Assembly: GCF_023674465.1 (NCBI RefSeq)
Contig: NZ_CP098400.1
Coordinates: 930,001 to 994,000, forward strand
From: Xiashengella succiniciproducens
Lineage (GTDB): Bacteria; Bacteroidota; Bacteroidia; Bacteroidales; Marinilabiliaceae
DNA length: 64,000 nucleotides
Reading direction: 5' to 3'
Shown here: positions 53,627 through 61,740 of the stretch, piece by piece
Position numbering within the stretch: the stretch's first letter is position 1
How the letters are laid out: every line of letters starts with the position of its first letter
Notes under the pieces: generated by a model
Databases searched by the model: none
What the model was told of the DNA's origin: nothing
The model's input: the letters and a program-made list of their open reading frames with translations, nothing else
Position numbers and translations under genes: made by a program

Positions 53627-54088
53627 TCATCTTAAAATGAAAGTATATTTGACTGAATAATCACCTGTTTTTTCAAATGTATAGCTCTTTTCTATATAGA
53701 TTTCATCATCTTCATCAAAAGACACTGGTTCTCTATAATATTTTAATACTTTCTCTGAATCAAAAGTAATCAGAACTGAGTCTCCGAGCAGATTGTTTTG
53801 TTTCAATATCCCTGTTGGCATTTCTTTAATTTTGCTATTAGTTGGCAAATTTAAATTAAAAGAAATACTTGCATTAGGTGAAATTTCAAAATTCTTTATT
53901 GTGTTATTGATGATTTTGTCCTCAATTAATATATCGCCCATTAAAACAAAATCAATATTTCCACTTGAATTATTTGAATAAACAAACTCTGCTGAAAATT
54001 CTGAATCAACTTCTTTTTTACAACTATTTAAAATCAGGTTAAAACCTATCAAAAATATTATCCAATTGACTTTTATTAGAGTTTTCAT
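53627..54088 (-). CDS. small lipoprotein of unknown function (cargo)
   Basis: A 153-residue protein with a lipoprotein signal ending at LILNSC (Cys23). The rest is beta-rich (alternating hydrophobics in FVYSNNSSGNIDFVLMG and VLITFDSEKV) and acidic, perhaps an Ig-like or lipocalin-like fold. I do not recognise the family. Its start lies 50 bp inside the end of the predicted metallopeptidase gene, so the two are translationally coupled and likely act together; an inhibitor, immunity or folding partner role is possible but speculative. The region is noticeably richer in A+T than the chromosome around it, consistent with transfer. Confidence 0.65.
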   Translation of the reverse strand: MKTLIKVNWIIFLIGFNLILNSCKKEVDSEFSAEFVYSNNSSGNIDFVLMGDILIEDKIINNTIKNFEISPNASISFNLNLPTNSKIKEMPTGILKQNNLLGDSVLITFDSEKVLKYYREPVSFDEDDEIYIEKSYTFEKTGDYSVKYTFILR

Positions 54089-55523
54089 ATTTGCTTTTTA
54101 TATTGTTTTTCCATTCGTCCATTGTACTAGCACTAATAAGAGCATCTTCTAATTGTCGCAGAGAATACCCTAAAGGTAATAAAGAATGTACTATTGCAGT
54201 ATAGTCTCCATGATAAGATGGCCTATACGTTGATGAAATAAACCTAGTAGTAAATTCTCTTTGCACCCCTCTTGCCCAACTTTCTTTAAGCTTCGTCTCA
54301 GCATTTATAAAATCACTAATTCGATTTGAGCCTTTTGCGTTAACAATTTTTTGCCAATGGGCACAATGTGCTAACTCATGAATCGTCGTGGCATAAATAG
54401 CTGTGGTAGATGCGTCACTGTTTTGACCTTTGTAAATCCTAATATGTGGAAACGTGAACCAATTTCTCCATTTAGCAAAGTCAGCAGCTTTATCTTCGCC
54501 AAGCTTATCATAATATCCAATTTTTAATTCCGAGCGAAACCACTTTTTTTCAAATGGTATCTGAGTGTTAAATGGATTTCGATAAAAATAATCATAGGCA
54601 GCTTGATGAATAAAAGCATAACGTAAAGATGCTCCCCCAGTAATATCAAGATTCCAATCCCCCCTTTGTTTAGGGCCATTATAATATGCTTGCCCCCATG
54701 TCCCACTTCGAATACTCCAATAATTTCTCTCCCATTTAACACTATAGTTAGCATCACGCCTAAATTGCCCATCACATGAAAACCGCCCTTCGGTGTTTGT
54801 ATAGCCCCTATGAGTTGTAAACCATCTTCTGGCTTTTACCTTGCAACCAACGATTGCTCTCCCATTAGCTGTGATTCTACCTGCTGGTCTCCATTTGCTT
54901 GCTTTAAGCACACCCCCCGAAATATTCGTTTCATCAAGATTTCCTGTTATTTCTAGTGCTTTATCTTCAAGCATATCCCAAAACGGAATATTCACAGTTG
55001 CACTTTTTAGATTACTATCCTCGTCCTTTTCCTCAATTAAAAAAAGTTCAGATAGAATTTCGTGCGTTATTGTTGGAAAATTGTAATCAGGTGCGACTAC
55101 TGTATATTGCCAAGTTATCACCGTGTCAGGTAAGGTTGGGTCATGATAACAAATCCCAGGGGAAACAATCTCATAATCTAAAGGATAATCATAAAAATGC
55201 AATAAAGTGTCTTGTTTTAACAAATTAAGTTCTTCTTCATTTTTTGGAAGAAATCGAACATATAAATGCGTAGTTTCGATTTCAAAATCATCATCTATAA
55301 AAGAAGATTTCAAAGCATTGCTTGATTTCAATTCAGCAAGAGCTTTTCTCATATTCTCGACAGAGTAAGGGTTCTCAAGCTGTTTTCCCAAAATTGTATT
55401 GTCATTTAGAACATCAATACTTTCGAAATCGTCAATTTGAACAATATCCAAATTGTCCTCTTTTTGACAACTTACAAGAAATGAAGTTGCCATAACTAGC
55501 AAGGTTAGTTTTAAAATTTTCAC
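54039..55523 (-). CDS. lipoprotein with HExxH zincin motif (cargo; predicted metallopeptidase)
   Basis: The lipoprotein signal ends at FLVSC. An N-terminal domain (about residues 75-190) has the Bacteroidota-specific pattern TTHLYVRFLPKNEEELNLL, YPLDYEIVSPG, TWQYTVVAP; a carboxypeptidase-regulatory-like segment follows around residues 215-265 (GRITANGRAIVGCKVKA). The C-terminal part carries HELAH (His382, Glu383, His386), the zinc site of zincin peptidases; ESWARG about 35 residues on could supply the third ligand (Glu). No Met-turn is obvious. It is probably a surface-anchored peptidase. The family is common in Bacteroidota but uncharacterised as far as I can tell. It overlaps the small lipoprotein gene downstream. 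Confidence 0.7.
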   Translation of the reverse strand: MKILKLTLLVMATSFLVSCQKEDNLDIVQIDDFESIDVLNDNTILGKQLENPYSVENMRKALAELKSSNALKSSFIDDDFEIETTHLYVRFLPKNEEELNLLKQDTLLHFYDYPLDYEIVSPGICYHDPTLPDTVITWQYTVVAPDYNFPTITHEILSELFLIEEKDEDSNLKSATVNIPFWDMLEDKALEITGNLDETNISGGVLKASKWRPAGRITANGRAIVGCKVKARRWFTTHRGYTNTEGRFSCDGQFRRDANYSVKWERNYWSIRSGTWGQAYYNGPKQRGDWNLDITGGASLRYAFIHQAAYDYFYRNPFNTQIPFEKKWFRSELKIGYYDKLGEDKAADFAKWRNWFTFPHIRIYKGQNSDASTTAIYATTIHELAHCAHWQKIVNAKGSNRISDFINAETKLKESWARGVQREFTTRFISSTYRPSYHGDYTAIVHSLLPLGYSLRQLEDALISASTMDEWKNNIKSKYENSNKSQLDNIFDRF

Positions 55524-55666
55524 TTTAATAATATTTTAAATTTTGCCTACTCAATTTTATATAGTGAATTTTCAGCATATTCCACTTTGGGGTTAGGTTG
55601 CTAGCCTTTATGTAGCAATTTTTTATTTTTTTTATTCTGACTAACGTAAAATTTTGTCATTGAAAA

Positions 55667-57004
55667 TCAGGTAATTGAAAATCCAAGATCTTCAGGGTTT
55701 AGTCCAAATTTATCTATTTGTTTTTTGATTCTTTTGGTTAATCCGAGCTTTCTTTTTTGGTCAAGAAAGAGATACCCTTCAGGGTTGATGTATTGGGTGT
55801 TATTGACCACCATATTCCAAATAATGACTGCTAGTTTCCGGGCAGTAGCACTGATGGCAGAAGTTCTGCCTTTTCTGAAGTTAACCCGATGAAAGAAATC
55901 CCTCAATGGGGTAGAGTCCTTCAGATTACCAATGGCATTTGCTGCATTTCTCAATGCTATTTTCAATCGATTGCTGCCTTTTGGCACTTTGCTTGAGAGC
56001 ACCTTTCCGCCGCTAATCTTGTTGTTTGGAGCCAATCTAAGCCAGCTGGCAAAATGTTTGGCTGAAGGGAATCGTTTAATACCTTCCAGTCCAACTTCAC
56101 TGATAAGAGCTAAAACAGTGCCATAACTCATTCCTTCTATAGCAAGCAGATCGATTCCTTCAAGGAGTTGATATGCCTTCAGGTTTAAATCGATATTTTT
56201 AGGCGTGTTTTTGTTGATGCGCTTATATGATTTAGGATCTATACAGTGCTGCTTCTTATTGTCATCATTTTCTATGATTTGATTCAGGAGCTGTTCAATT
56301 TCGATGTCGCATTGGGAGATCTTTAATTGTAGATGGTCGTATGTCTCAAGCTCTTGTTTAAGGGCAAACAGGTAATCTTGTCGTCCATTGGATTGAAGAG
56401 CTCGGGCGATTTCATCTTCAGAACGTCTGCAGTTGAAATGTCGAAGCTCTGCCAGTTTGCGGGGATTTGTTTCACCTTGGCAAATGCTTCGGATGATTTT
56501 TAGACCAGTAAGTCCGCAAATATCTTTTACAACAACATCTAATCTTAAATTTAGAAGCCGAAGGTACTTTTGCATTTTCTTTGAGGTTGATGCTACCATG
56601 TGAAGTAAATTCGCCCTGTGTCTACAATAGGTACGAAGTTGCTCGGTTTGAACATCTGGTAAAAAACTGCTGCTCAATAAACCCAAGGAATGAAGTCTTT
56701 GAATCCATTGACAATCTTTGATGTCGGTCTTTTTTCCTTTGATGTTTTTAGTAAATTTTCCATTGCAGAGGATTACTTCAAATCCCTGGGCCATGAGCAC
56801 TGCATAAAGGTTTTGCCAGTATGTGCCTGTACTCTCCATGGCAATTGTCCGGATTTGGTTTTCAGTTAACCATTGGGCTAAATCATAAAGATCTTCATTA
56901 AAAACTCCAAATTCTCGAACATCTTTATCTTCCTGACCAATGGCAACCCAATGTGACCGACTCCCAATATCAATACCAGCAGCCTTTGGGTTGATGATTT
57001 TCAT
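55667..57004 (-). CDS. IS110-family transposase (left end of element lost)
   Basis: I chose the ATG at 57004 (MKIINPKAAGIDIGSRSHW); the longer frame to 57070 reads into the IS21 end. The 445-residue protein has an N-terminal DEDD RuvC-like domain (Asp in GIDIG, Glu in IAMESTGTYW, two Asp in KKTDIKDCQW) and the C-terminal Transposase_20 domain with the Ser region NKISGGK and GRTSAISATARKLAV. Known IS110 elements use a bridge RNA encoded in a non-coding end. IS21 copy 2 begins 16 bp upstream of the start, so the left non-coding end is gone. The 3' flank (55524-55666) has a small stem (TTGCTA/TAGCAA) but no clear RNA. Confidence 0.88.
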   Translation of the reverse strand: MKIINPKAAGIDIGSRSHWVAIGQEDKDVREFGVFNEDLYDLAQWLTENQIRTIAMESTGTYWQNLYAVLMAQGFEVILCNGKFTKNIKGKKTDIKDCQWIQRLHSLGLLSSSFLPDVQTEQLRTYCRHRANLLHMVASTSKKMQKYLRLLNLRLDVVVKDICGLTGLKIIRSICQGETNPRKLAELRHFNCRRSEDEIARALQSNGRQDYLFALKQELETYDHLQLKISQCDIEIEQLLNQIIENDDNKKQHCIDPKSYKRINKNTPKNIDLNLKAYQLLEGIDLLAIEGMSYGTVLALISEVGLEGIKRFPSAKHFASWLRLAPNNKISGGKVLSSKVPKGSNRLKIALRNAANAIGNLKDSTPLRDFFHRVNFRKGRTSAISATARKLAVIIWNMVVNNTQYINPEGYLFLDQKRKLGLTKRIKKQIDKFGLNPEDLGFSIT

Positions 57005-57257
57005 CGAAATAGAATCATTCTGGGTAAAACGGTTCAAAATGTGCCACTCATTTCGGCCAAAATGTGCCACGAACCAAGGCCAGATTTTGAAAAAATCGCA
57101 ACAGTAATGCCCCTTTCTGTTTCGGTTCGAACTGTGCCAATTATTTCGGTTCGAATTGTGCCATTTTGGAGAGCCGCTTAAGGCTCACGATTACGGTTTG
57201 ATTTGTGCCAGTTTGAGAGATCAAGTTTAATTTTCTATATCGCCATAAAAAAGCGAT

Positions 57258-58805
57258 ATGGCACACATTCTTGATCTAATGGAACTAAAGCAAATTTTAA
57301 GGTTGCACATGGATGGCTTAAGTAATCGTCGTATATCTGATACTCTTGGCATTCATCGCAACACTATTAACAGTTATGTAAGTCAGTTTAAGGCTAGTAA
57401 GCATGGCATAGAAGAACTCCTAAAGCTATCGGATTATGAACTTGCCCAGTTGTTCCCGGGCCACACCACCATAAAGAATCCTCGCTTTGATGAACTGATG
57501 CAGTTCTTCACCAATATGCATGCAGAACCAAATCATCCTGGATTTACGCTACTACATCATTACTCTGAATATAAGTCGTCAGCTAAAGAGCCATACAGTT
57601 ACACTCAATTTGTCGAGCACTACCGAAGGAAGTACTCTAAAGAGAAGGGCTCGATGAAACTTCCCCATAAGCCCGGTCATGAACTCTACATTGACTTCGC
57701 CGGCAAGAAGCTTAAAATAGTTGATAAGCATACCGGGGAAATCCAGGCAGTAGAGGTGTTTGTGGCTATTTTGCCCTGCAGTCAGTACACTTACGTTGAG
57801 GCCTGTCCCGACCAAACCATGGAATCCTTAATAAAGTGCACTGCCAATGCCTTGTCATACTTTGGGGGCGTACCCCAGGCCATTGTATCATATAATCTAA
57901 AGTCAGCAGTTACTAAAGCCAGTAAATACGAGCCTCGTATCAATCGCTCATTTTTAGATTTTGCGAGTCATTACAACAGCGTAGTAAATCCGGCTCGTGG
58001 ATATGCCCCGCAGGATAAAGCATTGGTGGAAAATGCCGTAAACTTATCCTACCGGCGAATTTATTCCCCCATACGCAACATGACCTTCTTTTCTCTGGAT
58101 GACCTCAATAAAGAGATCCAAAAACACCTTGTAGGCTATAATAACATGTTGTAGCAACGACGCTCCTGCAGTAGACGTGAGCTCTTCCAAACATTAGAGC
58201 GGCAGCACCTTAAGCCGCTTCCTCCAACGCGATATGAAATAAAAGGATATCGCCGGGCTAAGGTCCAAAAAACTGGATATGTTTATTTCTCTCCGGACAA
58301 CAATTACTACAGCGTTCCCTATCGTTATATCGGTAAAAGCACTCAAATCCACTATACCGGCTCGAGTGTTGAGGTCTTTTACAATCAACAGCGTATTGCT
58401 TCCCACCAAAGAAACCCTTCTCCAGGCGAGTACAACACCGATAAAAGCCACTTGAGTAGCACACACAAAGCCTATCTTGAGTGGAGCCCTGAATTTTTTA
58501 AGAACAAGGCACTAAAGCATGGAGTTAACGTCCATGATTTTGTATCCAGTTTGTTTGATAATCAATCTTATCCCGAAGTTATTTACAAGAGAGCCATGGG
58601 CGTAATCCAATTGCATCGGATCTATGGTACCGAAAGACTCAACAACGCTTGTAAATTGGCTCTTGATGTCGGCATACACTCCTATGGACGACTTAAAAAC
58701 ATCCTTAAGAATAAACGGGACGTTTTTGTTGAGGAGCCGGATAATCAAAGAGCATCCCATATACCCACTCATAGCAACTTAAGAGGGGCAACTAACTATA
58801 AATAA
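57258..58805 (+). pseudogene. istA: IS21 transposase IstA, amber-interrupted and lacking a catalytic Asp (copy 2)
   Basis: This copy has the same sequence as copy 1, with Tyr212 in place of the catalytic Asp and an amber codon at 58152-58154 (codon 299). The shared defects show they predate the duplication of the element, so both copies were made from an already defective parent. Confidence 0.9.
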
Positions 58806-58815
58806 ACCAATAAAC

Positions 58816-59553
58816 ATGAACAACAATCAAACAGTAGAAAAACTTCGCCATATGCGAATCAATGCTATGGCAGACCTGCATTTACAGCACGTCAAGAATA
58901 ATCAGTTAGGCACTTTGACTGCGGATGAATACCTGGCCTTACTTACCGATCATGAATGGGAAGAGCGTCAGAATAAGAAAATCAACAGACTTATTAAACA
59001 TGCCGGGTTCAGACAAAAAGCCACACTCGCAGACATCGATTACAGTGCCACCAGAACGCTTGATAAAAACATGTTCCAACGGCTGGCCACACTTGATTTT
59101 ATCAAGAGAAACGAGAACGTTATAATAACCGGGTTAACAGGGGTTGGAAAGAGCTTCCTTGCTCAGGCTATTGGCCATCAAGCCTGCATGATGGAATACA
59201 AGGTTCTTTACTCAATTACGTCCAGATTATTTAAGCGCCTTAAATTATCAAGGATGGATGGAACATATATGAATGACATTAATAAATTAGCCAAAACGGA
59301 TGTCCTTATACTAGATGATTTTGGGCTACAAGCTTTTGACAAGCAGGACCGTGAGTCGCTTATGGATATAATAGAAGACAGACACAGTAAGAAAACAACT
59401 ATTGTGGCTTCACAGATACCAGTCTCGGTTTGGTACGACATTATTGGAGAAGGAACGATTGCAGATGCAATACTCGACCGACTGGTAAACGCCTCTCATC
59501 GAATCGACCTAAATGGACCCTCATTAAGAAAGGGGATTTTAGCAAGCGAATAG
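58816..59553 (+). CDS. istB: IS21 helper ATPase IstB (copy 2)
   Basis: Identical to the 245-residue IstB of copy 1, with intact Walker A (GLTGVGKS) and Walker B motifs. It starts 10 bp after istA and is complete. Confidence 0.95.
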   Translation: MNNNQTVEKLRHMRINAMADLHLQHVKNNQLGTLTADEYLALLTDHEWEERQNKKINRLIKHAGFRQKATLADIDYSATRTLDKNMFQRLATLDFIKRNENVIITGLTGVGKSFLAQAIGHQACMMEYKVLYSITSRLFKRLKLSRMDGTYMNDINKLAKTDVLILDDFGLQAFDKQDRESLMDIIEDRHSKKTTIVASQIPVSVWYDIIGEGTIADAILDRLVNASHRIDLNGPSLRKGILASE

Positions 59554-59636
59554 CATTTTTTTTGTACTATTGCACCATCTCTCAGACTGGCACATTTTGA
59601 CCGAAATGCCTGGCACAAATAACACCGAAATACTCA

Positions 59637-59641
59637 GTTAG
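59637..59641. repeat. target-site duplication, right copy
   Basis: GTTAG directly after the right terminus (TACTCA) of IS21 copy 2; it matches the left copy at 50430-50434. Confidence 0.85.
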
Positions 59642-59678
59642 AGAGAATTTCAAGGAACTCTTCCTTTTGTGACTTCAT
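59642..59678 (-). pseudogene. ECF sigma factor, 5' end (start codon and first 12 codons)
   Basis: On the minus strand the ATG at 59678 starts MKSQKEEFLEIL, and the frame runs into GTTAG. Joined to 50434 it continues SNYQGIIHKVNLVYYKN, the typical N-terminus of region 2 of a Bacteroidota ECF sigma factor. The gene is therefore split by the transposon, with its promoter on this side (59679-59919 holds no other gene). Confidence 0.88.
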
Positions 59679-59919
59679 TTATTTCTGTTTCCTATAAAGT
59701 ATCCGTTGAGCAGAATTTATTACAAAAAGAATGGAAAATACACAAATCCTGTACAAGAGAAGTATCTTTATGCATCATAAGAACGTTACTGCACATAGTA
59801 ATACTCCATAAGCTATTTTCTGATTTGTCAATTGGTCAAACTTTGTATTAGTAATAAAAGCCTTAAGCGCTTTTATTGAAATAGAGTATTAGTTTTGGAG
59901 TAAATCAATACCTAAATTT

Positions 59920-60241
59920 ATGAAGCTAAAGAATTATCTGTTAATACTGACAACCTTGTGTATCGCTTTTTACTCCTGCAAAGTAGAAGAGGAGGAGCCA
60001 GAACCGGAGAAAACCCTGACTTTACTTCCATTCCGAGATGACCTGCTTAGGTTCTGGCATCATGATTCAGACCCCCAAGGGTAATTTTAGATGCAGTGGA
60101 TTCACATTTTCTTCAGATGATGGTGAAGACACTTTTGTCGATTATTTATGCGAAGGTGTAGGATGGGTTCAAAGGCTCCATTACAAAGGAGATCATTTGT
60201 ATAGAAAACGCATCCTGAAGGATTATCGCGTAAAGAAATAA
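59920..60241 (+). pseudogene. small lipoprotein broken by a frameshift
   Basis: The ATG at 59920 starts a lipoprotein signal (LLILTTLCIAFYSC) with an acidic linker, but the frame ends at 60084 after 54 codons. An overlapping frame from about 60038 (IMIQTPKGNFRCSGFTFSSD) continues to 60241 and looks like the rest of the protein. A single indel near 60050 would explain this. I do not recognise the family. Two separate tiny proteins are possible but less likely. Confidence 0.5.
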
Positions 60242-60390
60242 AAAACCTCTCATCAACCAATTTACAGGGCTCATACTTCACCAAGGTTTTGCATTCAAAT
60301 GATTCATTTATTTGGTAGCAATCTGCTGTGGGGCAAATCTTTTTCGTGTAGTACAGTTAAAAGTCCATTCATAATTGTCCACTTCAAAAC

Positions 60391-60427
60391 AAAACCCCGG
60401 CATCGAACTTCGAGCCGGGGTTTTTTA
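60391..60427. terminator. bidirectional intrinsic terminator
   Basis: AAAACCCCGGC pairs with GCCGGGGTTTT, enclosing a second small stem TCGAA/TTCGA. T-runs follow on both strands. It ends the saccharopine-dehydrogenase-like transcript on the minus strand and anything entering from the left. Confidence 0.85.
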
Positions 60428-60445
60428 TATTACTCAGTGTCTTAA

Positions 60446-61639
60446 TTACAATTCCAGATCCACATTGTGGAGCTCGTTCCAGGGCAGACCGTGTTTGTTA
60501 AGTTCAGCCATAAACGGATCGGGATCGAACTCTTCTACGTTGAATACACCGGGCTTCTTCCAAAGTCCTTTCAAGTACATCATCGCACCTATCATACAGG
60601 GGACTCCGGTAGTGTAGCTTACTGCCTGTGTGCCGGTTTCCTGATAAGCCACCTCGTGGCTGCAGTTGTTGTAAATGTAGTAGGTCTTTTCCTTACCGTC
60701 TTTCACACCCTTGATGCGGCAGCCGATAGAGGTCCATCCCTTGTAGTTTTCTCCCAGATCGCCGGGGTTGGGCAATACTGCCTTAAGGAACTGGATAGGC
60801 ACTATCTCTACTCCATTGTAAACAATTGGATCTATCCTTGCCATACCAATATTTTGAATTACCCTAAGGTGTGTCAGATATTCCTGACCAAAGGTCATCC
60901 AGAATCTTGCCCTCTTGATTGTCGGGAAATTCTTGACTATTGACTCAAGCTCTTCGTGATAGATAAGGTATGATTCCTTAGGACCAATCTCAGGATAGTT
61001 CAACGTTTTATGTATCTCATGTGGCTCAGTATAGACCCACTTACCGTTTTCCCAGTACTTACCCTTCTGTGTTACTTCGCGGATATTGATTTCAGGGTTG
61101 AAATTAGTTGCAAAGGGCTTACCATGATCGCCTGCGTTGCAGTCAACAATGTCGAGATAGTGAATCTCGTCGAAATGGTGCTTCGCTGCATAAGCAGTAT
61201 AGATATTGGTAACTCCGGGGTCAAATCCGCAGCCCAGGATTGCAGTGAGCCCTGCTTCTTTGAACTTGTCCTGATATGCCCACTGCCATTTGTATTCAAA
61301 CTTGGCTTCGTCCTTTGGCTCATAGTTGGCTGTGTCAAGGTAAGCTACTCCAGTCTCAAGACAGGCATCCATTATAGTCAAATCCTGATAGGGGAGGGCT
61401 ACATTGACTACTAAGTCAGGTTTGAAACTTCTTATCAGTTCTACCAGTTCAGATACGTTATCAGCATCAACCTGTGCGGTCTTAATCCGGTTGCCACCAA
61501 TCTGGGCGGCAATGGCGTCGCACTTGCTCTTGGTGCGACTGGCCAGCATTATGTCACTGAATACTTCAGGCAAACCCGCCATCTTATGCACAACTACGGT
61601 GCCTACACCTCCAGCGCCAATAACTAATACTTTACCCAT
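60446..61639 (-). CDS. carboxynorspermidine/saccharopine dehydrogenase family protein
   Basis: I chose the ATG at 61639 (MGKVLVIGAGGVG). The 397-residue protein has a Rossmann NADP site (VIGAGGVGTVV) and conserved segments of carboxynorspermidine synthase/LYS9-like enzymes (LPYQDLTIMDACLETG, LGCGFDPGVTNIYTAYAAK, NCSHEVAYQETGTQAVSYTTG). In Bacteroidota these enzymes reduce a Schiff base of aspartate semialdehyde and a diamine to carboxynorspermidine or carboxyspermidine, the route to spermidine. The decarboxylase partner (nspC) is not adjacent. The annotation as carboxyspermidine dehydrogenase is likely. Confidence 0.85.
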   Translation of the reverse strand: MGKVLVIGAGGVGTVVVHKMAGLPEVFSDIMLASRTKSKCDAIAAQIGGNRIKTAQVDADNVSELVELIRSFKPDLVVNVALPYQDLTIMDACLETGVAYLDTANYEPKDEAKFEYKWQWAYQDKFKEAGLTAILGCGFDPGVTNIYTAYAAKHHFDEIHYLDIVDCNAGDHGKPFATNFNPEINIREVTQKGKYWENGKWVYTEPHEIHKTLNYPEIGPKESYLIYHEELESIVKNFPTIKRARFWMTFGQEYLTHLRVIQNIGMARIDPIVYNGVEIVPIQFLKAVLPNPGDLGENYKGWTSIGCRIKGVKDGKEKTYYIYNNCSHEVAYQETGTQAVSYTTGVPCMIGAMMYLKGLWKKPGVFNVEEFDPDPFMAELNKHGLPWNELHNVDLEL

Positions 61640-61740
61640 TTCCAATTTTTAGTTTATCTATTTGGTTTGTTTAATTTGAAGCCGCAAAGAAAATGAAATT
61701 TGCGGAACTTACTAAAAATAATTGTTTTGAAGCTACTTTC

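Larger units (their letters stand above)
50435..59636 (+). mobile_element. composite transposon flanked by two directly repeated IS21-family elements
   Basis: Two nearly identical IS21 copies (50435-52957 and 57021-59636) enclose 4063 bp of cargo. The outer ends are TGGGTA at 50435 and TACTCA at 59636, an imperfect inverted repeat (the pattern TG.GTA...CGGT...A..TGTGCCA is shared). A 5-bp duplication, GTTAG, flanks the pair, and no duplication matches across the inner ends. Removing the unit and one GTTAG restores a sigma-factor frame. This shows that the 9.2-kb unit arrived as a whole. Cargo: a truncated IS3 element, two lipoproteins, an IS110 transposase. Confidence 0.88.
57021..59636 (+). 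mobile_element. IS21-family insertion sequence, copy 2
   Basis: A 2616-bp element that retains the full left end with four TGTGCCA motifs over 57021-57172. It is otherwise identical to copy 1 in all coding sequence and in the non-coding parts inspected, apart from G at 59599 instead of T. Confidence 0.92.

Noticed and set aside
57005-57070. 22-codon N-terminal extension of the IS110 transposase
   Set aside because: It reads into the end of IS21 copy 2, so it is not part of the original gene; the conserved start is MKIINPK at 57004.
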